From the NCBI GenBank assembly GCA_026984895.1, contig JALSRF010000449.1:1-7631 (forward strand): a DNA stretch of 7,631 nt, read 5' to 3'. The notes under the pieces are model-generated. The model had not been told where the DNA came from. It saw nothing but the letters and a program-made list of their open reading frames with translations, and did no database searches. A program made the position numbers and the translations under genes. The stretch comes from Paracoccaceae bacterium. GTDB lineage: Bacteria > Pseudomonadota > Alphaproteobacteria > Rhodobacterales > Rhodobacteraceae. Shown one piece after another: positions 1 to 5,319 of the stretch. Each line of letters opens with the position of its first letter. The stretch's first letter is position 1.

Positions 1-899
1 CGGATCCGGGCGCGGATTCGGGCGCGCAGGCGGACGCGCAGGCGCAGGCGGACGCTGTCCTGGCGCTGGCGGCTGCGGCCGAGGCAGGGTCCGCGCATCC
101 GCTGGCCGGCGCGATCCGGGCCGAGGCCCGCGCGCGCGCGCTGACTGTGCCCGAAGCCCGCAACGCACGCGCGCTTGGCGGGCGCGCGGTCGAGGCCGAG
201 GTGGGCCGGCACCGGGTCATGGTTGCCTCGGCGCGCCATGCGGCCGAGATCGCGCCGCCGGGCGCCGAAGAAGAGGCGGCGATCCAGGCGCTTGAACGGC
301 AGGGCAAGACGGTCGTTGTCGTGCTTCGCGACGACCGGAGGGCCGGGATCATCGCCCTGCGCGATGCGTTGCGCGACGATGCCCGCACGGCCCTGGCGCG
401 CCTGGCCGACATGGGGGTTTCGGCGGTCATGCTGACCGGCGACAACCGGCACACCGGCGCGGCGCTGGCGTCGGAGCTGGGTATCGACGTGGTGGCCGAG
501 CTTCTGCCCGAGGACAAGCTGGAACAGGTCGAACGCCTGGGCCGCGAAGGCCCGGTTGCGATGGTCGGCGACGGCATCAACGACGCCCCGGCGCTGGCCC
601 GGGCCGATGTGGGGATCGCCATGGGGGGCGGCACCGATGTGGCGCTGGAGACGGCCGATGCGGCGCTGCTTCACGAACGCCTTGGCGGGATTGCGGCGCT
701 GGTTTCGTTGTCGCGCGCGACCATGGCCAACGTCCGCCAGAACATCACCATGGCGCTGGGGCTGAAGGCGGTGTTCCTGGTCACGACGCTTTTCGGCGTG
801 ACCTCGTTGTGGATGGCGATCCTGGCCGATACCGGCGCGACCATTCTGGTCACCGGCAATGCGATGAGGCTGCTGCGGTTTCGTTTCGACGGGGGCTGA
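1..899 (+). CDS. zntA: Zn/Cd/Pb-translocating P1B-type ATPase, C-terminal part (5' end outside window)
   Basis: ATP-driven exporter of Zn2+, Cd2+ or Pb2+ across the inner membrane. The reading frame is open from base 3 with no start, so only the C-terminal ~298 residues are present. The metal-binding N-terminus, first membrane helices, CPC motif and phosphorylated DKTGT lie upstream of the window. Visible in order are the nucleotide-domain motif SAHPLA (His codon 96-98), TGDN (435-446), the hinge motif GDGINDAP (567-590), and the last two membrane helices with a single Lys (765-767) and an Asp in ADTGAT (828-830). This Lys and Asp pair, with the ending NAMRLLRF, matches E. coli ZntA. The Tyr-Asn and Met-Ser-Ser signature of copper exporters (CopA, CcoI) is absent. 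Odd feature: an Ala/Gln/Asp-rich linker just before the HP motif, coded by a GC repeat. Stop TGA 897-899. The family call is firm; the exact metal preference is inferred. Confidence 0.9.
   Translation, partial: DPGADSGAQADAQAQADAVLALAAAAEAGSAHPLAGAIRAEARARALTVPEARNARALGGRAVEAEVGRHRVMVASARHAAEIAPPGAEEEAAIQALERQGKTVVVVLRDDRRAGIIALRDALRDDARTALARLADMGVSAVMLTGDNRHTGAALASELGIDVVAELLPEDKLEQVERLGREGPVAMVGDGINDAPALARADVGIAMGGGTDVALETADAALLHERLGGIAALVSLSRATMANVRQNITMALGLKAVFLVTTLFGVTSLWMAILADTGATILVTGNAMRLLRFRFDGG
18..53 (+). repeat. Imperfect GC-rich repeat coding an Ala/Gln/Asp linker in the ATPase
   Basis: The units gcgcaggcggac (24-35), gcgcaggcg (36-44) and gcaggcggac (44-53) follow each other in frame. 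They encode a low-complexity AQADAQAQADA stretch immediately before the region that aligns with the LLTLAAAVEQGATHPLA part of ZntA. It probably arose by slippage and is a tolerated loop in the nucleotide-binding domain. The unit boundaries are approximate. Confidence 0.6.
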
Positions 900-909
900 A
901 ACGGCGCCG

Positions 910-943
910 GCCTTGATACATCTCAAGGCGCCACCATTTCTTT
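910..943 (+). terminator. Possible weak terminator of the ATPase gene (overlaps the FNR-like box)
   Basis: GCCTTGA (910-916) pairs perfectly with TCAAGGC (923-929) around a six-base loop. A pyrimidine-rich tract with short T runs (atttcttt, about 936-943) follows after a short gap. The tail is not a clean T run and the stem coincides with the FNR-like palindrome, so this is one of two competing readings of the same symmetry. Confidence 0.3.
913..926. promoter_or_regulatory. FNR/FnrL-type box upstream of the universal stress protein gene
   Basis: TTGATACATCTCAA matches the FNR/Anr consensus TTGAT-N4-ATCAA at 9 of 10 defined bases (CTCAA instead of ATCAA in the right half). It lies in the 83-bp gap after the ATPase, with its centre about 63 bp before the start codon of the stress protein gene. 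A class II FNR promoter (centre at -41.5) would start transcription near 961, which leaves a short leader carrying the GGAGG ribosome binding site. No good -10 element is visible at the exact spacing; CATGAT at 944-949 is the nearest. The same bases form a small hairpin (910-929), so a terminator reading is a real alternative. Confidence 0.5.
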
Positions 944-970
944 CATGATCAGGTGACGAAAATGGGAAAT

Positions 971-975
971 GGAGG
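971..975 (+). promoter_or_regulatory. Ribosome binding site of the usp gene
   Basis: GGAGG lies 7 nt before ATG 983. It decides between this start and the upstream in-frame GTG at 953. Confidence 0.8.
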
Positions 976-982
976 TGCGCAG

Positions 983-1390
983 ATGTACAAGAAGATTCTC
1001 GTTCCCGTGGCGTTCGACCACCGGCCGAACACCGGCGTGGCAATGGAAGTGGCCAGAAAGCTCTTGTCGGAGGGCGGCAGGATCGTCGCCCTGCATGTGA
1101 TGGAAACCATGCCCGGCTATATCGAGCACTACATCCCGCCCGAGCATGTTCGCGAAGCGCGCGACGCGGCGAAGGCATCTCTGGTTGCCGAAATCGGCGG
1201 TGTGAAGGATGTGGAAACGGAGCTTCTGGAAGGCCCGCCGGGCGCGACCATCACCGATTACGCGCGCGACCACGACGTGGACTGCATCGTGATCGCGTCG
1301 CACAAGCCGGGGCTGACGGACTATCTCCTGGGTTCGACGGCGGCACGGGTCGTGCGCCATGCGCCGTGTTCGGTCCATGTGGTCCGCTGA
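983..1390 (+). CDS. Universal stress protein, UspF-like
   Basis: Cytoplasmic single-domain Usp of 135 residues, the usual length for the family. The start ATG at 983 is chosen because GGAGG (971-975) sits 7 nt upstream; an in-frame GTG at 953 has no such site. The N-terminus MYKKILVPV is the typical first beta strand. The C-terminal segment IASHKPGLTDYLLGSTAARV followed by VRHAPCSVHVVR strongly resembles the nucleotide-binding end of E. coli UspF (IASHRPDITTYLLGSNAA...VRHAECSVLVVR), so ATP binding is likely. Usp proteins aid survival under starvation, metal or oxygen stress; the precise role here is unknown. It follows the zinc ATPase by 83 bp on the same strand and has an FNR-type box upstream, which suggests induction under low oxygen. 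Anr-dependent usp genes are known in Pseudomonas. Confidence 0.9.
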   Translation: MYKKILVPVAFDHRPNTGVAMEVARKLLSEGGRIVALHVMETMPGYIEHYIPPEHVREARDAAKASLVAEIGGVKDVETELLEGPPGATITDYARDHDVDCIVIASHKPGLTDYLLGSTAARVVRHAPCSVHVVR

Positions 1391-1401
1391 GGCATGCCGC
1401 C

Positions 1402-1420
1402 CGCCGGCAGGAGGCCGGTG
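1402..1420 (+). terminator. Weak hairpin after the usp gene
   Basis: CGCCGGC (1402-1408) pairs with GCCGGTG (1414-1420), with one G-T wobble, around the loop aggag, starting 11 nt after the usp stop. There is no T tract. It may help end transcription but could be chance pairing in GC-rich DNA. Confidence 0.3.
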
Positions 1421-1443
1421 CTGAGCGCCCGGTGCTGAGCGCC
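1416..1443. repeat. Perfect tandem duplication, 14 bp x 2
   Basis: cggtgctgagcgcc occurs at 1416-1429 and again directly at 1430-1443, downstream of the usp gene. It looks like a recent slippage duplication; no function is evident. Confidence 0.9.
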
Positions 1444-1646
1444 CCGCAGACCGCGGACGCGAAGCCGGGGTATGGGGGCGTTACGCGCAGAGCCGACCGC
1501 GCGCGTTCGATCCGGCCCCGCCGGCGCGCATGCCGACGCATCGGGCGGGGGCGTGACATCGGCTGGAGAGCGGCCAGGCGGGGCGGCGAGGCAGGGCGTC
1601 CCGTCCTCCCCCGTTGAACGCGGTCGCGGTTTCGATCCCGTGACCT

Positions 1647-1680
1647 GGGCGTGGCGGAACGGGGCGTGGCGGAACGGGGC
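1647..1680. repeat. Perfect tandem duplication, 15-bp unit, about 2.3 copies
   Basis: gtggcggaacggggc occurs at 1651-1665 and 1666-1680, and the match extends four bases to the left (gggc at 1647-1650). It lies in the non-coding stretch between two convergent genes. Confidence 0.9.
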
Positions 1681-1765
1681 TGCAGCCGCGCCGCCGCCTG
1701 CCCTCAACATTTTCGTGCTTGCGGCGAATCCGGTCCTGCGCGGCAGGCTCTTGTGGCTGTCGGCG

Positions 1766-1798
1766 GGCGCCGGCCGGTGTCCGGCCCGGGCCGGCGCC
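1766..1798 (-). terminator. Strong GC hairpin after the dehydrogenase gene
   Basis: GGCGCCGGCC (1766-1775) and GGCCGGCGCC (1789-1798) are perfect reverse complements, giving a 10-bp stem with a 13-base loop. It lies only 3 nt beyond the dehydrogenase stop codon on the minus strand. There is no T run, which is common for high-GC alphaproteobacterial terminators. It could also stop read-through from the convergent usp side. Confidence 0.55.
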
Positions 1799-1801
1799 GC
1801 A

Positions 1802-2788
1802 CTAGAGCATTCCCGGCACCACCAGATCCGGCGGGCGGTGGCCGTCGGCGAATGTCTTGATGTTGATGATCACCTTTTCGCCCATTTCCAGCCGTCCCTC
1901 GACGGTGGCCGAGCCCATATGCGGCAGCAGGACCACGTTCTTCAGTTCGCGCAGGCGCGGGTTGATACGGGTTGCGTGCTCGAACACATCCAGCCCGGCG
2001 CCGGCGATCTCACCGGCGCGCAGACCCCGCGTCAGGGCGTTTTCGTCGATCACCTCGCCGCGCGAGGTGTTCACGATCACCGCCGTCGGCTTCATCAGCT
2101 TCAGCCGGCGCGCGTTCATCAGGTGATAGGTGGCCGGCGTGTGCGGGCAGTTGACCGAAACGATGTCCATGCGCGCAACCATCTGATCGAGGCTTTCCCA
2201 GTATGTGGCCGCCAGCGCCTCTTCGATCTCGTGGCGCAGGCGGTGGCGGTTGTGGTAGTGCACCTGCATGCCGAAGGCCGCGGCGCGTCGCGCAACCGCC
2301 TGCCCGATCCGCCCCATGCCCAGGATGCCCAGCCGCCGCCCGGCCAGCCGTCCGCCAAGCAGCGCGGTGGGGGCCCAGCCCTGCCACGCGCCCGCCTGCA
2401 TCAGCGCCAGACCTTCGGGAATGCGCCGCACCGTGGCCAGGATCAGTGCCATGGTCATGTCGGCGGTATCCTCGGTGACGGTCCCGGGAGTGTTCGACAC
2501 CAGGATGCCGCGCTGGCGGGCGGTGGCCACGTCGATATGGTCGATCCCGGCCCCGAAATTCGCGATCAGCTTCAGCCGTTCGCCGGCGCCCGCCAGCAGC
2601 GCCTGGTCGATGCGCTCGGTGATGGTGGGCACCAGCACATCGGCGTTCTGCATCGATTCGGCCAGTTCGGCGCGCGTCATCGGTTCGTCATCGCTGCGCA
2701 GCCTGGTGTCGAAAAGTTCGCTCATCCGCGTTTCCACCGCCGGCGGAAGGCGGCGGGTCAGGACCACGGACAGGCGCGGGTTCGTCAT
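1802..2788 (-). CDS. D-2-hydroxyacid dehydrogenase (glyoxylate/hydroxypyruvate reductase-like), lacking the usual catalytic Glu
   Basis: NAD(P)-dependent cytoplasmic oxidoreductase of the D-isomer 2-hydroxyacid family, 328 residues, full length. The likely reaction is reduction of glyoxylate, hydroxypyruvate or a related 2-keto acid; the substrate is not fixed by sequence. Visible features are the substrate-loop motif NFGAGIDHID (77-86), the Rossmann glycine motif GILGMGRIG (154-162), NTSRGEVID with catalytic Arg243, and LLPHMGSAT with catalytic His290. The residue aligned with the catalytic Glu (29 positions after the Arg, normally in an EP motif) is Ala272 in DVFEHATRIN. The start ATG at 2786-2788 opens the conserved core (MTNPRLSVVLTRRLP); GGAG lies about 11 nt upstream. 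An extension to 2917 runs through the intergenic region and has no homology I recognise. The gene is divergent from the SH3 protein gene. Stop TAG at 1802-1804. Confidence 0.88.
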   Translation of the reverse strand: MTNPRLSVVLTRRLPPAVETRMSELFDTRLRSDDEPMTRAELAESMQNADVLVPTITERIDQALLAGAGERLKLIANFGAGIDHIDVATARQRGILVSNTPGTVTEDTADMTMALILATVRRIPEGLALMQAGAWQGWAPTALLGGRLAGRRLGILGMGRIGQAVARRAAAFGMQVHYHNRHRLRHEIEEALAATYWESLDQMVARMDIVSVNCPHTPATYHLMNARRLKLMKPTAVIVNTSRGEVIDENALTRGLRAGEIAGAGLDVFEHATRINPRLRELKNVVLLPHMGSATVEGRLEMGEKVIINIKTFADGHRPPDLVVPGML

Positions 2789-2931
2789 CTTGCGGGTGTC
2801 TCCGTCTTCACATTGCCGGACATTGGTGGCAAAGTGGCAAGGAACGGGCGGAGGCACAAGCACAAGGTGGCGCCCGGCAAGGTGAAAAGGCACGAAAGCC
2901 GGCAGCCGATGTTGCAACGGGCGGGCAGAAG
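2789..2931. promoter_or_regulatory. Divergent promoter region between the dehydrogenase and SH3 protein genes
   Basis: These 143 bp must carry the start signals for both divergent genes. I see no convincing -35/-10 pair on either strand. A 7-bp direct repeat GTGGCAA (2826-2832 and 2834-2840, period 8) is the only notable element and could be an operator or chance. Confidence 0.4.
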
Positions 2932-3465
2932 ATGAGATTGACAGGGTTGCGGGCGGCGGTCATCGCCGTCGCGGTAGCGTTTCTGGGTGTGTCGGGTGCC
3001 ATCGGCGATGCCGCAAACCCGACCGATCCGGCCGCCAGGCGCGGCAGCGAAACCAACCTGCCGCTGCCGCGCTTCGTTTCGTTGCGCGCCGACGAGGGCA
3101 ACGTGCGGCGCGGACCGTCGCTTGGCCACAAGATCGACTGGGTGTTCAAGCGGCGCAACATGCCGCTGGAGGTGACCGCGGAATACGGCCACTGGCGCCG
3201 GGTGCGCGACAAGGACGGGGCCGGCGGCTGGATGCACTATGCGCTGTTGTCCGGCGTGCGCACGGTGATCGTCGAAACCGATCTGTTGCCGCTTTATCGC
3301 AAGCCCGACCCCGGATCGCAGGTGAATGCCTATGCCGAGGCGGGGGTGATCGCCCGTCTTGGCGCCTGCAATCCGACCATGTGCCGGATTACCGCGGACG
3401 GGTATTCCGGCTGGGCCGAAAAGAAGGGGCTCTGGGGGGTGCGGGCGGACGAAATCCGCAAGTAG
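2932..3465 (+). CDS. Secreted bacterial SH3-domain protein, probable periplasmic
   Basis: Protein of 177 residues. Residues 1 to about 25 form a signal peptide (MRLTGLR followed by a hydrophobic stretch, possible cleavage near SGAIGDA), so export is expected. After a Pro/Ala-rich linker, residues about 47-108 form a bacterial SH3-like domain (RFVSLRADEGNVRRGPS, then GHWRRVRDKDGAGGWMH). Residues about 110-172 look like a second, diverged SH3-like repeat (LLPLYRKPDPGS, then GYSGWAEKKGLWGV). Two Cys (146 and 151) could form a disulfide. Such domains often bind cell-wall peptides, but no enzymatic domain is attached and the function is unknown. The start ATG at 2932 has only a weak purine-rich upstream sequence. 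It is divergent from the dehydrogenase gene and convergent with trmB; I recall the same small SH3 gene next to trmB in other Rhodobacterales. Confidence 0.82.
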   Translation: MRLTGLRAAVIAVAVAFLGVSGAIGDAANPTDPAARRGSETNLPLPRFVSLRADEGNVRRGPSLGHKIDWVFKRRNMPLEVTAEYGHWRRVRDKDGAGGWMHYALLSGVRTVIVETDLLPLYRKPDPGSQVNAYAEAGVIARLGACNPTMCRITADGYSGWAEKKGLWGVRADEIRK

Positions 3466-3498
3466 CGCGCCGCCCGGCCCGGGGAGGGGGCGGCGTGC
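3465..3498. terminator. Bidirectional hairpin between the SH3 protein gene and trmB
   Basis: CGCCGCCC (3468-3475) pairs perfectly with GGGCGGCG (3488-3495). The stem extends three more pairs outward, one of them G-T, to 3465 and 3498, with a 12-base loop. It fills most of the 46-bp gap between two convergent stop codons, the expected place for a shared terminator. There is no T run on either side. Confidence 0.55.
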
Positions 3499-3511
3499 GC
3501 CGGCGCGGGGC

Positions 3512-4228
3512 TCACAGCCGGCGAAAGGTCAGGTAGTATGGCGTGCGCCCCTCGCGCAGGGCCTTGATCTCGTAGCGCGTGGATTGCCAGTCCTCCCAGG
3601 GACTACGCCAGTCGGCGGGGGTCCGGGCAAGCCATTCGAACCCGTGGCGGGGCACCTGTTCCAGCGTCTGGCGCACATAGTCGGCGATGTCGGTTGCCAC
3701 GCGAAAGATCGCGCCCGGCTTCAGCACCCGGGCCAGCGGCTGAAGATGCTCGGGGGTGACGAAACGCCGCCGATGGTGGCGCCGCTTGGGCCAGGGGTCC
3801 GGATACAGCAGGAACGCGCGCGCGATCGAGGCGCGGGGCAGCACCTCGAACAGTTCGCGCACATCGCCCGGATGCACCGCGACATTGTCCGCGCTCGAGC
3901 GGCGCAGCTTGCCAAGCAGCATGGCCACGCCGTTCACGAAGGGTTCGCAGCCGATCAGCGCCACCTCGGGGTGGCTTTCGGCCTGGTGCAGCAGATGCTC
4001 TCCGCCGCCAAATCCGATTTCCAGCCACACCGGCCTGCCACCGAACCTGGCCTGCAGGTCAAGCGGGGTTCGCGCCGGGTTGGTGTCGGCGCCGACCGGT
4101 CCCGGGGAGAGGCGGGGCAGGTCTTCCTCCAGACGGCGTTTCTGGCCGGGGCGCAGCGTCTTGCCGTGGATGCGGCCGTAGAAGTTGCGCCGCATGCCGG
4201 GGGCGGGGGGCGGGGGTCCTTGGTTCAT
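3512..4228 (-). CDS. trmB: tRNA (guanine-N7-)-methyltransferase
   Basis: Cytoplasmic enzyme that methylates G46 of tRNA at N7 using S-adenosylmethionine. The 238-residue protein carries the Rhodobacterales-style N-terminus RRNFYGRIHGKTL, the SAM-binding motif LEIGFGGGEHL (69-79), GCEPFVNGVA, the hallmark YPDPWPKRRHHRRR (142-155), ATDIADYVRQTLE, and the C-terminal STRYEIKALREG with the TxYE motif. The start is uncertain: ATG 4228 is used here, ATG 4195 (MRRNFYGR) and TTG 4264 are in frame, and none has a clear ribosome binding site. It lies downstream of the cytochrome operon on the same strand, 195 bp after the last cytochrome gene, so it may have its own promoter or receive read-through. SAM made by the MetK of this window is its substrate. 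Confidence 0.93.
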   Translation of the reverse strand: MNQGPPPPAPGMRRNFYGRIHGKTLRPGQKRRLEEDLPRLSPGPVGADTNPARTPLDLQARFGGRPVWLEIGFGGGEHLLHQAESHPEVALIGCEPFVNGVAMLLGKLRRSSADNVAVHPGDVRELFEVLPRASIARAFLLYPDPWPKRRHHRRRFVTPEHLQPLARVLKPGAIFRVATDIADYVRQTLEQVPRHGFEWLARTPADWRSPWEDWQSTRYEIKALREGRTPYYLTFRRL

Positions 4229-4267
4229 GGCGGCGCTTGTCGCCAAGCGCCGCGCGCCGGTCAAGCC

Positions 4268-4297
4268 CCGATCTGCCGCGATCTGCCCCGATCCGGG
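4268..4297. repeat. Three 10-bp direct repeats just upstream of trmB
   Basis: ccgatctgcc, gcgatctgcc and ccgatccggg follow one another with a period of 10 at 4268-4297, the third copy being diverged. They lie 40-70 bp before the chosen trmB start. The helical period would suit a phased binding site, but simple slippage is equally possible. Confidence 0.6.
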
Positions 4298-4375
4298 CCG
4301 GTCCGCCCGGCAAGCGGCCGAAAAACGCCGAAGGATCGATGAAGAAGCGCCGAAATCGGCAGCCAGGGGGCGAAA

Positions 4376-4417
4376 CCGGCCGGCGCGATCCTCCCCGAGA
4401 GGGAAGGGGCCGGCCGG
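4376..4417 (-). terminator. Possible terminator hairpin after the dihaem cytochrome gene
   Basis: Two copies of the self-complementary octamer ccggccgg (4376-4383 and 4410-4417) can pair around a 26-base loop, which contains a smaller cccc/gggg stem. It begins a few bases after the dihaem cytochrome stop codon on the minus strand, with only ttt following. This would separate the cytochrome operon from trmB, but pairing by chance is easy in such DNA. Confidence 0.4.
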
Positions 4418-4423
4418 GGCGGA

Positions 4424-4900
4424 TCAGCCCTCTTCGAAGCGGCCCCGCTCGGCGCCGCGGTGGCAGGCGTTGCACTTGCCCATCGAGCCGACGCGCTTGC
4501 GCCAGCGCGAGCCCACTTCCTCGTGGATGCTTCTGATGATCGGCAGTTCGGAAATCCGCAGCGGCGTGTCCGAAGGCGAAAGCCCGCGCGAAATCGCGGG
4601 CAGCCGGCCGCCGGTATCCGCTGCATTGGCTTCCAGATAGGCGCGGATGTGCTGCTCGGTCTTGGCGTCGAGCGAGGCATCCTCGCCGAAATGGTTGCTC
4701 AGGTCCGACATGATCGCATGCCACGAACGCTTGGGCAGGAGCACCGCCGGATAGGCCATGTGGCAGGCCGAACATTCGGTCCTGGTCACCTTGTCGGCGA
4801 TCGGCGGCAGTTGCACCCCCTCTTCGGCCATGGCGGCCGGGAGTGCCGACAGCAACAGCGCCGCGGCAAGGCAGGTGGACGAAACGGTTTTTCTGATCAT
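4424..4900 (-). CDS. Periplasmic dihaem cytochrome c, DHC type, partner of SHP
   Basis: Soluble electron carrier of 158 residues. Residues 1-25 are a signal peptide ending ALPAAMA, leaving a ~133-residue mature protein. Two haem c sites are visible: CSACH at 43-47 and CNACH at 143-147. Conserved His70 (in SNHFGEDASLD) and His126 (in IRSIHEEVG) are candidate sixth ligands, implying bis-His low-potential haems as known for the R. sphaeroides dihaem cytochrome. The same positions are kept in the C-terminal domain of the cytochrome b gene two genes upstream, so the two are paralogues. The start ATG at 4898-4900 has AAGGA 6 nt upstream and lies 13 nt after the SHP stop. Inferred role: passes electrons between the membrane cytochrome b and SHP. 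Stop TGA at 4424-4426. Confidence 0.88.
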   Translation of the reverse strand: MIRKTVSSTCLAAALLLSALPAAMAEEGVQLPPIADKVTRTECSACHMAYPAVLLPKRSWHAIMSDLSNHFGEDASLDAKTEQHIRAYLEANAADTGGRLPAISRGLSPSDTPLRISELPIIRSIHEEVGSRWRKRVGSMGKCNACHRGAERGRFEEG

Positions 4901-4913
4901 TGGATTTCCTTTC

Positions 4914-5315
4914 CTAGATGCTCGACAGGAATGCGATGACATCGGCCTTTTCGCCGGGCGTGCACTCGCGACCGAGGACGGTCCTGCAGTTGCGACGGAA
5001 CCATTTTGCAACCTTGGCGCTGTCGCTGAACCGGGACGGGTTCGCCGAAAGGGCCATCGGCTCGATCACCTTTCCGGCCCGGGTCTTGCCGCGCCCCTTC
5101 AGGTTGGTGGTGTGGCAGGTGGTGCAGCTTGGCGTGTCCGGTTTGCCGCCGGTATGGGTGCCGGTGAACAGGGCGCGCCCGCGCTCGGGCGAGCCGGAGG
5201 TGCCGGCCTGGGCCTCGAATTTCTTGAGCAGCTGTGCCGGGCTGGTGTCGCCGGCGACAACCGTCGTTGCCATGGTTGCGGCCACGAGCGTGGCCAGGAC
5301 ATGCCTGTATTTCAT
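4914..5315 (-). CDS. shp: Sphaeroides haem protein (SHP), ligand-binding monohaem cytochrome c
   Basis: Periplasmic class I cytochrome c of 133 residues. The signal peptide ends TTVVA at residue 21, and the mature protein starts GDTSPAQLL and is 112 residues long, as I recall for R. sphaeroides SHP. The haem site is CTTCH at 64-68. The segment WFRRNCRTVLGRECTPGEKAD contains Asn109, which is mature position 88. This is the residue known in SHP as the redox-labile haem ligand that leaves on reduction and opens the iron to O2 or NO. Cys110 and Cys118 flank this loop and match the SHP disulfide. Met87 (IEPMALS) is another possible ligand to consider. The start ATG 5313-5315 is preceded by AAAGGAG, which overlaps the stop of the cytochrome b gene (gap 4 nt), so translation is probably coupled. 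The physiological substrate of SHP is unsettled. Confidence 0.92.
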   Translation of the reverse strand: MKYRHVLATLVAATMATTVVAGDTSPAQLLKKFEAQAGTSGSPERGRALFTGTHTGGKPDTPSCTTCHTTNLKGRGKTRAGKVIEPMALSANPSRFSDSAKVAKWFRRNCRTVLGRECTPGEKADVIAFLSSI

Positions 5316-5319
5316 CGTC

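Larger units (their letters stand above)
1391..1801. other. 411-bp intergenic region without a supportable gene
   Basis: This gap separates the usp gene (plus strand) from the dehydrogenase gene (minus strand), which converge. Open frames run through it on both strands, but their translations are Arg/Ala/Pro/Gly-rich, have no ribosome binding site and show no recognisable domain. It holds two perfect tandem duplications (1416-1443 and 1647-1680), a loose hairpin (1516-1522 with 1544-1550) and a strong hairpin at its right end (1766-1798). I see no tRNA, no IS ends and no pseudogene remnant. Confidence 0.6.

Noticed and set aside
1..899. Reading the P-type ATPase as a copper exporter (CopA or CcoI)
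   Set aside because: The last helices carry the Lys and ADTGAT Asp of the Zn/Cd/Pb group and lack the Asn, Tyr, Met and Ser residues of copper pumps.
953..982. Upstream GTG start for the usp gene at 953
   Set aside because: The extra ten residues precede the normal Usp first strand, and the ribosome binding site GGAGG fits ATG 983.
1621..1645. A tRNA T-arm-like string (ggtttcgatcccg)
   Set aside because: No acceptor stem, anticodon arm or CCA-like end can be folded around it on either strand.
1472..2935. Long plus-strand open frame of 487 codons antisense to the dehydrogenase gene
   Set aside because: The minus strand encodes a full dehydrogenase with intact motifs in the same place. The plus-strand product is His/Arg/Gln-rich with no domain, an expected shadow in GC-rich DNA.
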